A stretch of 64,000 nucleotides of DNA, from positions 6,723,001 through 6,787,000 of the forward strand of contig NZ_CP029617.1 in assembly GCF_003945545.1 (NCBI RefSeq), in the 5' to 3' direction. This document shows, piece by piece, positions 8,825 through 17,201 of this stretch. The DNA is from Streptomyces sp. WAC 01529. GTDB lineage: Bacteria > Actinomycetota > Actinomycetes > Streptomycetales > Streptomycetaceae. How positions within the stretch are numbered: the stretch's first letter is position 1; the number at the start of each line of letters is the position of its first letter. The position numbers and the translations under genes were made by a program. A model generated the notes under the pieces. It saw nothing but the letters and a program-made list of their open reading frames with translations, was not told where the DNA came from and did no database searches.

Positions 8825-9769
8825 ATGAACTTCAACGGACACCATATCGGCGTTGGTGATCTCCGAGCCGAGGAGGGGAAGGTGTCGGGGCTGAAGCTGT
8901 TTCACACGACAAATAGCGGCGTGACAGAGGTTGCGCCGCGTCTTGCTGCGGTCGAGGCGGATGTGCAGGACCTCGTCGAGGCGCACATGGAGACGATGCT
9001 GGGCGTCACCTTCCTGGCGAGCGAGTACGTCATCGACTGCGTCGACGGCGGGCGGATCGACTCGCTGGGCCTCGACGAGAACGGCGCACCCGTGATCGTC
9101 GAGTACAAGCGCGGCACCGACGCAGGCGTGATCAACCAGGGCCTCTACTACATGGCCTGGCTGACGAACCACAAGGACGCCTTCCGGAACCTGGTCCGCG
9201 ACCGGCTCGGGGTGACAGCCGCGTCCCAGATCCTGTGGAGCGCACCCCGGCTGATCTGCGTGGCCGGCGACTTCACCCGCTACGACGCGCACGCCGTACG
9301 CGAGCACCGGCGCTCGATCGACCTGGTCCGCTACCGCTACTTCGGCAGCGACCACTTCGGCCTTGAGACCGTAGCCTCCGTCACCGGGCACTCGGCTCCG
9401 GCCAAGCGGGTACGCCGACGAGCGGCCGGGGTGCCGGCCCGAGGCCAGGACGGTGCGATGGCCGAGCTGGCCCAGGCGGTCGACGAGGTCCTGGTCGGAC
9501 TCGGGGACGGCGTCACCCGGGTACAGCGCAAGCAGTACCGCGCCTACCGACGGCTGCGGAACTTCGCCAGCGTCTGCCCGCCCCAGCAGACCAAGATCCT
9601 CGTCTACCTCAAGGCCGACCCGAACGAGGTTGACCTTGTTCCCGGCTTCACCCGGGATGTAACGGGGCTGGGCCACCACGGCACGGGTGACTTGGAGCTG
9701 CAACTGCGTACGGAGCGCGACCTGGAGCGCGCCGGTGACCTTCTCCGCCTCAGCTACGCCGCGGCATAG
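8825..9769 (+). CDS. PD-(D/E)XK nuclease-like protein with DUF5655 C-terminus
   Basis: A 314-aa protein in two parts. Residues about 20-170 resemble the NucS/DUF91-type restriction-endonuclease fold, with Asp79 in GGRIDSLGL, Glu93-x-Lys95 in VIVEYKRG and Gln105 in INQGLYY as a PD-(D/E)XK-like active site. Residues about 230-314 (KQYRAYRRLRNFAS to the end) match the DUF5655 domain. Related proteins are widespread in actinomycetes with no established function. The nuclease residues and the position at the edge of a defence-like island suggest nucleic-acid cleavage. The start could be internal (MKLFHTT-like position near residue 23). I kept the ATG at 8825. Confidence 0.8.
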   Translation: MNFNGHHIGVGDLRAEEGKVSGLKLFHTTNSGVTEVAPRLAAVEADVQDLVEAHMETMLGVTFLASEYVIDCVDGGRIDSLGLDENGAPVIVEYKRGTDAGVINQGLYYMAWLTNHKDAFRNLVRDRLGVTAASQILWSAPRLICVAGDFTRYDAHAVREHRRSIDLVRYRYFGSDHFGLETVASVTGHSAPAKRVRRRAAGVPARGQDGAMAELAQAVDEVLVGLGDGVTRVQRKQYRAYRRLRNFASVCPPQQTKILVYLKADPNEVDLVPGFTRDVTGLGHHGTGDLELQLRTERDLERAGDLLRLSYAAA

Positions 9770-9883
9770 AGATCCCCCGCTACGGCATCGGCCCAAGCGG
9801 AGTGTGGAGTTGTGGACTGTCGTCGTGATGCTGCCTTTCGACGGGACGGGCAGGGAATGGCGGTGGACCACTAATGGTGCGGA

Positions 9884-9912
9884 GGATCCCCGGTTTCGCT
9901 AACCGGGGATCC
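9884..9912. repeat. Hairpin repeat copy 1
   Basis: A perfect 12-bp stem (GGATCCCCGGTT / AACCGGGGATCC) with a TCGCT loop. It is one of four copies in the window; the others are at 38378, 56631 and 59412. The preceding bases (CGGTGGACCACTAATGGTGCGGA) also resemble those before the other copies. Unlike the others, this copy has no recognisable reading frame of the MPQ...PPY type beside it. Confidence 0.8.
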
Positions 9913-9970
9913 TGTGCTAGGTGCCGAGGGGCCCTCCGCTCTCTCGGCTTCAGCGTCCGAATGCGGCGCG

Positions 9971-10871
9971 TCAGCGCAGCGGATCGTTCCGCAGGTGCGC
10001 AGGCAGCTGCCGGTATAGGCGCCGTTGGGCCGCATAGTCATCCTGGCCATCTGTGAACTCGCGGGCCTTGCTCCCGATGCGGTGGGAGAAGCGCACCTGT
10101 AGTCCGCCGGAGCGGCCAGTGGTGCTGTGTGCGTAGAACACGGCATCCGTACCTGTCTGCGGGCGGGAGGTGGCAGCCGCAGTCCAGTTTTGTCACGTTG
10201 ACCGGTAGCCCACACTCAGGATCGGTGAGCAAGGTGATGAAGTCGTGATGGTGATAGGGGGCTCGAACGAGCGGTTCGTGGATGTGGTCGATGATCCACT
10301 CATGGCCGCCGTGTTTCCGGGCCACGTTGCTCCAGCCGGTTGTCCACAGGGGGGTGCCGATCGTCCGCAGGAGCGGGGCGCGGCGCAGCATTCCGCTAGT
10401 TGCCCAGGCTGAGGCACGGAGTAGACGGTTGCGTCGGGCGTGCACGGTGTGGGCGTGCGTGCTGCGATACGGCTTTTCACTGCTGTGCCACTGGTCGGGA
10501 GCTTTGGCGTGGCACATGAGGGTGCCGTCCGAGTCGTAGTCGCGCTTTTGGAGTTCGAGGGCGGTGAGCCAGTCGTCGACGTCTACTCCGCCCAAGGTGA
10601 TGCTGCCGGGGAGACCGACTCTGCGTAGAACGATCTCACCGTCCTCGATCGAGAACCGGGCCCCTGGGATTCCCCGCAACTCCCCTTCGCGACTACGAGA
10701 CCAAACCCGCGCACCTCTGACCCCGACAGCTCCGGCGTCCTGGGGGCATGGTCCCTTCAGCCTGGATCCACCGCGTGACGCTCGTCCTTTGGGCGGTGTA
10801 ACCAGAAGCGACTCGTGCAGCTGAGTCGGCACCACAGAGCGCCCTGATGGCGCGCGGGGTCCTCGCCCCAC
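9971..10871 (-). pseudogene. Conserved-looking hypothetical gene with a frameshift
   Basis: The frame from about 10700 to 10170 reads as normal protein (for example RVGLPGSITLGGVDVDDWL, then HEWIIDHIHEPLVRAPYHHH and NVTKLDCGCHLP). The same strand then continues sensibly only in another frame (PQTGTDAVFYAHSTTGRSGG to HLRNDPLR), which stops at 9971. A single-base change near 10160-10175, in a CTCCCGCCCGC run, would join them. The 5' end is unclear because the frame is open to 10871 but the first 50 codons look unconstrained. The family was not recognised. The cause could be decay or a sequencing indel. Confidence 0.55.
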
Positions 10872-11063
10872 GCCGCCGATCTCCGCCGCGTCACGAGGCA
10901 GGAGCCGGCCGGGAACGGCAGCCGTGTGCAGTTCTCGCTACCGGGGACAATCTGTAGACAACGTCCCTGCACTTGTGACGGACGCACACGCTCCGCGCTG
11001 CACGGGTCTCTCGTATGGTGAAACAGCAAAGCACCTGCCGTAGAGAGTAGTTGGGGGATCTTC

Positions 11064-11375
11064 ATGCCGCAGGAGCCGTGGGTCGGTTTGGCGGATGCGA
11101 TCAGCGCCGTACGTGCAGAGTTGGACCTCGCCATGGACAACGGCCGGGAGCACCGGATCAGCTTCCGCACCGGGCCTGTGGAGATGGAGTTCAACGTGGA
11201 CGTGAGGAAGGACGGCGAGGCCCGCGCCAGGGTAATGGTCTTGCCATGGAGCGCCGAGGGGAAGGCCGGGTACGCAGCCGGAACGACAAGTCGACTGAAG
11301 ATCACTTTGCAGCCGGTCGATGAGGACGGAGCGGACCAGAAGATCACCGCGGATTCCGAGGAGCGCCCGACGTAG
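11064..11375 (+). CDS. Trypsin-co-occurring domain 2 (trypco2) family protein
   Basis: A 103-aa protein matching the small trypco2 family, with the pattern GLADAISAVRAELDLAM near the N-terminus, a beta-rich centre (RISFRTGPVEMEFNVDV) and a short charged tail. Such proteins occur beside trypsin-like proteases in bacterial STAND/conflict gene clusters, where they are proposed to be sensors or substrates. That assignment comes from published comparative genomics and is not visible here. It is 25 bp ahead of the trypsin/NB-ARC/TPR gene on the same strand, so the two are probably one operon. A GGGGG-rich site precedes the ATG. Confidence 0.82.
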   Translation: MPQEPWVGLADAISAVRAELDLAMDNGREHRISFRTGPVEMEFNVDVRKDGEARARVMVLPWSAEGKAGYAAGTTSRLKITLQPVDEDGADQKITADSEERPT

Positions 11376-11400
11376 TGGGCCCTGGCGCTAAGGGAACATC

Positions 11401-14400
11401 ATGCACCTACAGCGGGTGGTGGAGGTCTGGAATCCGACCTCGCAGAGAGTCGGCACAGGTTACTTGGTTACAGATCATCTGGTGCTGACGGCACATCACA
11501 ACGTGTCGCCCAGTGGTGCTGGGGGCGACGGAGGGCTGGAGATACGTCGGTTGGGGCTGGGCCCGGCAAAGGACCAGCCGTGGGTCGCGGCCAGGGTGGT
11601 GTGGCCCGATGAGCCACCCGATCTGGCCGCAGATCCGGGAGGTGACGCGGCTCTGTTGTTGATCACCGACGGGGAATGGGTGCCTCCCGACTGTCCACCG
11701 GTCGCCTGGGGTCGCCTGGCTCCGCCCGGGGAAGGGCGAGGACGAACGGACTGCGTCGCAGTTGGCTTCCCGCAGGCCGAAGCGAGGGGCGGCCGCCGTG
11801 ACACCAAGGAGATTCGGGGGCACATCGAAGCCCTGACGGGATTGAAGTCCTGTCTGATCCACGCACATGTGGATCAGGTTGCAACCCCGCACGGTGGCTC
11901 CACGACCTCGCGGTGGGCGGGGACTTCGGGAGCTGCCCTGTTCTGCGGGACCGCTCTGGTAGGCATCCTCGTCGTGGACCGGGCTAGGGACTATCCGGCC
12001 ACCCTGCTCAGAGCCGTACCCGTGGCGGGACTGGCCGCTCGTCCCGGCTTCGCTACGACTATCAAGGCAACGGGCGGTGCTCTGACTCTTCAGGAGGTCA
12101 CCTCCTTAGCTGCCCACGGCCTGGCATCCGCCTACGCGGTGGAAGCCCGAGTCGGGCTGAACAATCTTCCCGAGCTGCCCTCCCGGATCTTCGTGGGACG
12201 TTCCGATGCCCTGCACGAGCTCGCCGCCGCCCTTAACCGTGGCTCCCAGGCGGTCACCCAAACTCTTCACGGTCTGGGAGGAGTCGGCAAGAGCACTCTC
12301 GCTCTGCACTACGCCCACACCCATCTGGACGCCTACCGGCTCGTGTGGTGGATCCGCTGTGATACTCCTGACCTGATCACCGCCGACCTGGCCGCGCTGG
12401 CCGGCCGGCTGCGCGGCGGCATCACCGGCGATCTGACCACACCACAAGCCGCCGACTGGGCGCTGGGTTGGTTGCAGGAGCACCCGGGATGGCTCTTGAT
12501 CCTGGACAACGCCGAACATCCCAGCTTCCTCGCCTCCCTGACCGGCCAGCTGCGACACGCGGGACGACACCTGATCACAAGCCGTTACGCGGAAGGCTGG
12601 GCCGCCGAATCGCTCGCCCTTCCCGTTCTGGCCGATGACGCGTCGCTCGAGCTCCTGACGCGATTCACCGGGCTGACCGACCCGGCCAACCAGGACCAGG
12701 CTGGTCTGCTCGCCGAGGAACTCGGACACCTGCCCTTGGCCCTGGAGCAAGCGGGTGCCTTCATCCGGCAGAGCAAGCTCCAGACGGTCAGTGAGTACCG
12801 CGACCTGCTGCACGAAGACACGGCGTACACCGTCGACGTCCCTGCGGACCACACCCGGCCCGAACGAACCATGGCCCGCATATGGCGTGTCACGCTCGAC
12901 GCGCTGGCCCAACTGGACCCACTGACCGTACGCATTCTGCGCACTGTCGCATGGTTCGCGCCCACACCGCTGCCCCGTGATCTGCTTGATCGACTCGCCG
13001 ACCATCCAGCCCGTCTCGCGCGAGCCCTTGGTCTCCTCGGCGCCTACAGCATGATCACACTCGGGTCCGACACCCTTGCTGTCCATCGCTTGGTTCAGAC
13101 CATCGCGCGCACCCCGGATTCCGAGTTCGGGTTGCGTTCCCACCTCCCCCCTGATCCTCACCGCGCCCCGGGTGCCATCGAGAGGGCCCGACGCGAAGCC
13201 GCTGTCCTCCTTGCCGATGCCCTTCCGGATGATCCCCAGACCAACGTCGCAGGGTGGCCACGCTGGCGTGCGCTCATCCCACACGTCCAAGCGCACGTCG
13301 ACGCCTCCGACTCCACGCAGGACACCGCAGCCACGGAGTGCGTGCTCTATGAATCCGCGGTGTTCATGCGGAGCCAAGGCTTGATCCCTCAAGCGAAATC
13401 GCTCGTCGACCGCTCTGTGGAATCCGGCACCCGCATTCACGGAGCTGACGACACCCACACTTTCGCCTCCCGAGCGCTCCAGGCCAGCGTGTACGAGGAC
13501 CTCGGGGATCTGGAGCGAGCGATCAAATTGTGGGAAGCGGTCTTGGCTGACATCCAGCGGGTGTCGGGCCCTAACCATCCCGACGCCCTCGCCGCGCGCA
13601 ACAACCTTGCGACCACCTGTCAGAGAGCCGGAAACCTGGGCCGATCAATCTCTCTGTTGGAAGCGGTTCTCGCCGAGGAGGAGCGCGTGCAGGGGCCCGA
13701 CCACCGCCGTACCCTGGTCGCTCGAAGCAATCTGGCCGGCGTTCTTCGCGACGCGGGGGACTTGGAGCGGGCGATCGGTCTGTACGAGGCCACTCTCGCA
13801 GACCTGGAGCGGACCCTCGGTAGCGACCACCCCGACACCCTCAGTGTACGCAACAGATATGCCTCCGCCTGCGAGTTGAAGGGAGACCTCGGCCTGGCCA
13901 TCTCGCTGCACAAGGCGGCGTCAGACGATTTGGAACGGTTGCTGGGAGCGGACCACCCCAACACCCTTGCGTCCCGGGACGGCCTCGCAGGGGCGTATGA
14001 GTCGGCAGGCAACCTGGGCCAAGCCATACGACTGTACGAGGCGACGCTCGCCGTACGCCTTCGTGTGTTGGGCGCCGAACACCCTGACACACTCACCAGC
14101 CGCAACAACCTTGCCTTCGCATACGGGTCGGCAGGAGATCTGGGGCGTGCTGTCCCGCTGCACGAGGCGACGCTGGCTGACCGCGAGCGGGTACTGGGAG
14201 CCGACCACCCCGACACGCTGTCTTCCCGCAACAACCTGGCTTGTTCGTACGAAGAGTTGGGCGATCTGGACCGGGCGGTTCCCTTGTTGGAGGCAACGCT
14301 GGCCGACCGTGATCGCGTTCTGGGAGCCGACCACCCCCACACGCTGGGCTCCCGCAACCTACTCGCCTGCGCCTACGCCTCGATGGGTGATCCGAGGCGT

Positions 14401-15405
14401 GCTGTGCTGCTGCACGAGGCGACGCTGGCTGACCGCGAGCGGGTGCTGGGAGCCGACCACCCCGAATCGCTGTCTTCTCGTGCAAGCCTGGCCGCCGCCT
14501 CTCAGTCTGCTGGGGACCTGGGCCGTTCGGTCTCCCTCTACGAGTCGACGCTGGCTGACCGCGAGCGGGTGCTGGGAGTCGACCACCCCGACACTCTCAA
14601 GACGCGTGCGGAGCTGGCCGGCGCATATCGGTCCACGGGAGATTTGGGGCGGGCGATTCCGTTGCTCCAAGCGGCGCACGCCGACCACGAGCGGGTGCTG
14701 GGAGCCGACCACCCCAACACCCTTTCCACCTGCAGTAATCTGGCTCATGCCTGGCAAGCTGCGGGGAACCTGGCCCAGGCGATTTCGTTGTTCGAGGCGA
14801 CTCTGACCGATCGACAGCGGGTGCTGGGAGCCGATCACCTTCGCACCATCGCCAGCCGCAGTAGCCTGGCCGGTGCCTATCTGGCAGCGGGAGATCCCGG
14901 TAGAGCGATTCCGTTGTTCGAGGCAGTGCTGACCGATCGGAAGAGGGTACTTGGGGACGATCACCCCGACTCGCTTTCTTCCCGCAACGAAGTGGCTCGC
15001 GCCTACCAGGCAGCGGGGTACCTTACCTGGGCGATTCGGTGCTTCGAGACGACGCTTGCGGACCACGAGCGGGTCCTGGGCGTCGACCACCTCAACACAC
15101 TCGCCACGCGTCACGACCTCGCCCGCGCCTACCATGCAGCGAAGGATCCGGTGAGGGCCGTCCCGCAGTACGAAGCAACGCTGGCCGGTCTGGCGGACAA
15201 GCTCGGCGCCCGACACCTTGACACACTGAGTGCTCTCAATAATCTCGCCGGCGCCTACCAGATCGCAGGGAAGCTCACCCAGGCCATTTCGATGTACGAG
15301 GGGGCCTACGCCGGGTGCGCGGAAGTCTGCGGCGACGAAGCCCCTCTGACGCGGGCAGTTCGAGGCAACCTCATCGGTGCCTATCTCGAGCGTCATCCCC
15401 TTTGA
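11401..15405 (+). CDS. Trypsin-like protease / NB-ARC ATPase / TPR STAND protein
   Basis: A 1334-aa three-part protein. Residues about 1-215 are a trypsin-like protease with His32/33 (LTAHHN), Asp82 (GGDAALLLI) and Ser176 (AGTSGAAL). Residues about 262-560 are an NB-ARC/AP-ATPase with Walker A GGVGKST at 293-299, Walker B LLILDN at 365-370 and a sensor-like LITSRY at 391-396. From about 650 to the end there are roughly 16 TPR units of 42 residues with the linker consensus LGADHPDTLxSRNNLA. No signal peptide or membrane helix is apparent, so it is cytoplasmic. By family logic, TPRs sense a trigger, the ATPase oligomerises and the protease acts as effector, as in STAND immune proteins. The adjacent trypco2 gene supports this. 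Confidence 0.88.
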   Translation: MHLQRVVEVWNPTSQRVGTGYLVTDHLVLTAHHNVSPSGAGGDGGLEIRRLGLGPAKDQPWVAARVVWPDEPPDLAADPGGDAALLLITDGEWVPPDCPPVAWGRLAPPGEGRGRTDCVAVGFPQAEARGGRRDTKEIRGHIEALTGLKSCLIHAHVDQVATPHGGSTTSRWAGTSGAALFCGTALVGILVVDRARDYPATLLRAVPVAGLAARPGFATTIKATGGALTLQEVTSLAAHGLASAYAVEARVGLNNLPELPSRIFVGRSDALHELAAALNRGSQAVTQTLHGLGGVGKSTLALHYAHTHLDAYRLVWWIRCDTPDLITADLAALAGRLRGGITGDLTTPQAADWALGWLQEHPGWLLILDNAEHPSFLASLTGQLRHAGRHLITSRYAEGWAAESLALPVLADDASLELLTRFTGLTDPANQDQAGLLAEELGHLPLALEQAGAFIRQSKLQTVSEYRDLLHEDTAYTVDVPADHTRPERTMARIWRVTLDALAQLDPLTVRILRTVAWFAPTPLPRDLLDRLADHPARLARALGLLGAYSMITLGSDTLAVHRLVQTIARTPDSEFGLRSHLPPDPHRAPGAIERARREAAVLLADALPDDPQTNVAGWPRWRALIPHVQAHVDASDSTQDTAATECVLYESAVFMRSQGLIPQAKSLVDRSVESGTRIHGADDTHTFASRALQASVYEDLGDLERAIKLWEAVLADIQRVSGPNHPDALAARNNLATTCQRAGNLGRSISLLEAVLAEEERVQGPDHRRTLVARSNLAGVLRDAGDLERAIGLYEATLADLERTLGSDHPDTLSVRNRYASACELKGDLGLAISLHKAASDDLERLLGADHPNTLASRDGLAGAYESAGNLGQAIRLYEATLAVRLRVLGAEHPDTLTSRNNLAFAYGSAGDLGRAVPLHEATLADRERVLGADHPDTLSSRNNLACSYEELGDLDRAVPLLEATLADRDRVLGADHPHTLGSRNLLACAYASMGDPRRAVLLHEATLADRERVLGADHPESLSSRASLAAASQSAGDLGRSVSLYESTLADRERVLGVDHPDTLKTRAELAGAYRSTGDLGRAIPLLQAAHADHERVLGADHPNTLSTCSNLAHAWQAAGNLAQAISLFEATLTDRQRVLGADHLRTIASRSSLAGAYLAAGDPGRAIPLFEAVLTDRKRVLGDDHPDSLSSRNEVARAYQAAGYLTWAIRCFETTLADHERVLGVDHLNTLATRHDLARAYHAAKDPVRAVPQYEATLAGLADKLGARHLDTLSALNNLAGAYQIAGKLTQAISMYEGAYAGCAEVCGDEAPLTRAVRGNLIGAYLERHPL

Positions 15406-15423
15406 CACATATCCTGGCGATGC

Positions 15424-15449
15424 CTCGCAGAGGACATGTCCTCTGCGAG
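15424..15449. terminator. 26-bp perfect palindrome after the STAND gene
   Basis: CTCGCAGAGGACA is followed immediately by its exact reverse complement, starting 18 bp after the stop codon at 15405. It could form a stable hairpin and act as a terminator for the trypco2/STAND operon. No T-run follows, as is usual in actinomycetes. A dyad without spacer could equally be a protein-binding site. Confidence 0.55.
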
Positions 15450-15722
15450 TGAGCAGGAGCGTCCGGGAATCAAGGCGCCAGAAGGCCAAGGCGGCAGTCG
15501 TCCGGGCGGTGTGGCAGAGCCCGGCAAGCCGGTCCACCAGCAGCGCCAACCCTTGCCCGGTGTCCCTTCGGCGGCACTTCTCGTGAATAGGGCCACCGCC
15601 CATGCAGACCGACGAGAACACCTTGGTTCCACTCAAAGGGCGTTTCGGTTGGTTTGCTCCAGGTTATGAGTGTTTACCTCGTTGCTCGTTTCGCGAGGTA
15701 GGAGGCCCTATAGCGATGTGGA

Positions 15723-16265
15723 TCATGCTAAGTCGACCTCGCTGGCCCTGGCGTTCTTCGCCCGGGCTGCCGACACCGTGATCACTTCGCCCCGTCGGTC
15801 GACCGCGGACCGTGTCACGACTGGATTCCCCGCCACATACGCGCGGCGAACTGCCCAGTCGTGCAACCGCGCCAGCGCCGCCAGGCCACGGTTCCACCGC
15901 GAGCCGCCAACACGCCGCGGATTGCGTGGCGAGCGTGTCCGCCAGTCGTCAAAATCCCACAGGTCGTCGGGGGGCGCTTCGTTCCACGCGTTGCCCCGGG
16001 CCCTCAGGCAGTCGAAGAACAAGCAGTAGTCGTCCGCGTAGTTCCGCTTGGTCTCCGGTGCCAAGCGGGCGAATGACGAGCGGCACAAGTACAGGCTCAA
16101 CACGCCATCAATCCGGCAGTCCGGCGACAGCAGAATGGGGTCTCCCACATGAATCCCGGCACGCTCTTCGCGCTCGGCCAGATCCTCCAAGCCCTCCAGA
16201 ACCGGCAGGTGTTCCGCCTCCATACTCCGGTCCTGCGGCACCCAGTACGTACGCCACCCAGTCAC
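15723..16265 (-). pseudogene. Truncated tyrosine recombinase (N-terminal part only)
   Basis: This 180-aa frame resembles the N-terminal core-binding region of actinomycete phage-type integrases: an RTYWVPQD start, a segment reading LAPETKRNYADDYCLFFDCL, then GGSRWNRGLAALARLHDWAV and AGNPVVTRS. It stops at 15723, before any of the catalytic domain (R...HxxR...Y). No continuation was found in the next 300 bp in any frame. It probably cannot recombine DNA. Its GTG start lies back-to-back with the truncated 5' edge of the ligase fragment, so it may mark the end of a lost element. Confidence 0.7.
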
Positions 16266-16598
16266 GACCCCACCCTTGCTCGATCCGCTTCAACACGCAG
16301 AGCAAACAGGGAATTCGTCTGCTTCGATCTCCTCGAACACGCGGGGAACTCCCTCCTCTCACGCCCCGGCCGTGAACGCCTGGACACCCTGCGATCGCTC
16401 TTCGCCTCCGAGATGCTCGGCTCGCCGTGGGCGCTCGTCGCTTCCACCACCGATCGGGCAGTCGCCCAGGAATGGATGGACCCCGCCTGGGGGCGGGTGG
16501 GCGTCGAGGGTGTTGTACTCCGCTCCGGCAGCCGCCCCTACCGGCCAGGGGCGCGAGAGCTGATCAAGGTCCGTGCCTATGAGAGCGCCGAAGCGATC
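16266..16598 (+). pseudogene. ATP-dependent DNA ligase, adenylation-domain fragment
   Basis: From about 16310 the plus strand encodes FVCFDLLEHAGNSLLSRPGR, later GVEGVVLRSGSRPYRPGARE and LIKVRAYESAEAI. These are motifs IIIa (FDLL), IV (EGVV) and V (KVR) of actinomycete ATP-dependent DNA ligases. The nucleotidyl-transferase lysine and everything upstream are missing; the 5' edge meets the integrase fragment. The frame runs to GAAGCGATC at 16590-16598, where it is interrupted. It continues in phase from the identical GAAGCGATC at 20011 (see the 20011-20418 fragment). Confidence 0.8.
16590..16598. repeat. Left direct repeat GAAGCGATC flanking the insert
   Basis: GAAGCGATC here is identical to 20011-20019. 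In both places the bases are the same Glu-Ala-Ile codons of the interrupted ligase. If the inverted repeat TTCCCTG is counted as part of the element, the duplicated target shrinks to GCGATC (6 bp). Confidence 0.75.
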
Positions 16599-16721
16599 TT
16601 CCCTGTCAAGTCAATGTGTTCAGTTTGGTAGTGACCCTCAGGGCGCGGGAAGGCGTTTGCGGGCGGGTCTGGGCGAACAGGACAGGCCGGTCGCGGCGAT
16701 CTCCTCGACGTTCTCCTCGCG

Positions 16722-17081
16722 TTGGCCCTGATCCGCTGGCGTCTGCCGTGCGGCGCCGATCAATGCCTGGCGTGCTCGGTCGCGGCGGCGCTCGAACCAG
16801 CTGCCCTATATGTGGCGAGGAAGGAGGAGGGCTCCTGCAGTGGGGTGCAGTGCGCCATCATTGGGGCCACGATTGCTGTGGCGATGCTCGGCGCCGGCGT
16901 GTACGTGGCACAGGATGCCTGGCGGCTTGCCACGCTGCTGTGCGGGCCGAGCCTGCTGGCCCTGGGCAAGATCTTCGTGCTTCGGCGCAGCGATCCTGAT
17001 GACAGGAAGGCCGATGGTCGGGCGACGCGCTCATCCACTGCGGCGGCCGAGCAGGCCCAGCAACAACCACCTGTCATTTAG
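16722..17081 (+). CDS. Possible small membrane protein (start uncertain)
   Basis: The frame is open for 119 codons. The part from about residue 42 looks coding: a hydrophobic segment CAIIGATIAVAMLGAGVYVA, a second one around LATLLCGPSLLALGKIFVL, then a polar tail rich in Ala, Gln and Arg. That gives two predicted transmembrane helices. The first 40 codons are unconvincing, and a GTG near 16842 could be the true start. It lies 120 bp ahead of the ATPase gene on the same strand, inside the insert. No family recognised. Confidence 0.4.
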   Translation: MALIRWRLPCGADQCLACSVAAALEPAALYVARKEEGSCSGVQCAIIGATIAVAMLGAGVYVAQDAWRLATLLCGPSLLALGKIFVLRRSDPDDRKADGRATRSSTAAAEQAQQQPPVI

Positions 17082-17201
17082 GAGTTCACCCTCGTCGCGG
17101 CGCGGCCACCGCTCTCGGATGGCCATCATTCAGTAACTGGTGCTCACTCGCTCCGAATCCCGCTCCTGGGGCGACTGAAGCGTGTTCGGTAACGTGACGC
17201 G

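Noticed and set aside
9871..10215. Minus-strand 114-codon frame with MPCSTH and GDPPHH segments
   Set aside because: The neighbouring frame (FYAHSTTGRSGG to HLRNDPLR) has the look of real protein. This one covers the hairpin repeat and is out of phase.
12106..13578. Minus-strand frame of 490 codons over the STAND gene
   Set aside because: It runs opposite to clear NB-ARC and TPR coding sequence and has no recognisable motif, so it is a shadow.
13800..15300. Regular 126-bp DNA repeats that could be read as a CRISPR-like or minisatellite array
   Set aside because: They are the codons of 42-residue TPR units in an intact reading frame. Unit length is a multiple of three and variation is mostly at the protein level expected for TPRs.
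15723..16265. Active integrase that could mobilise the island
   Set aside because: The catalytic domain is absent and no continuation was found, so it was called a pseudogene.
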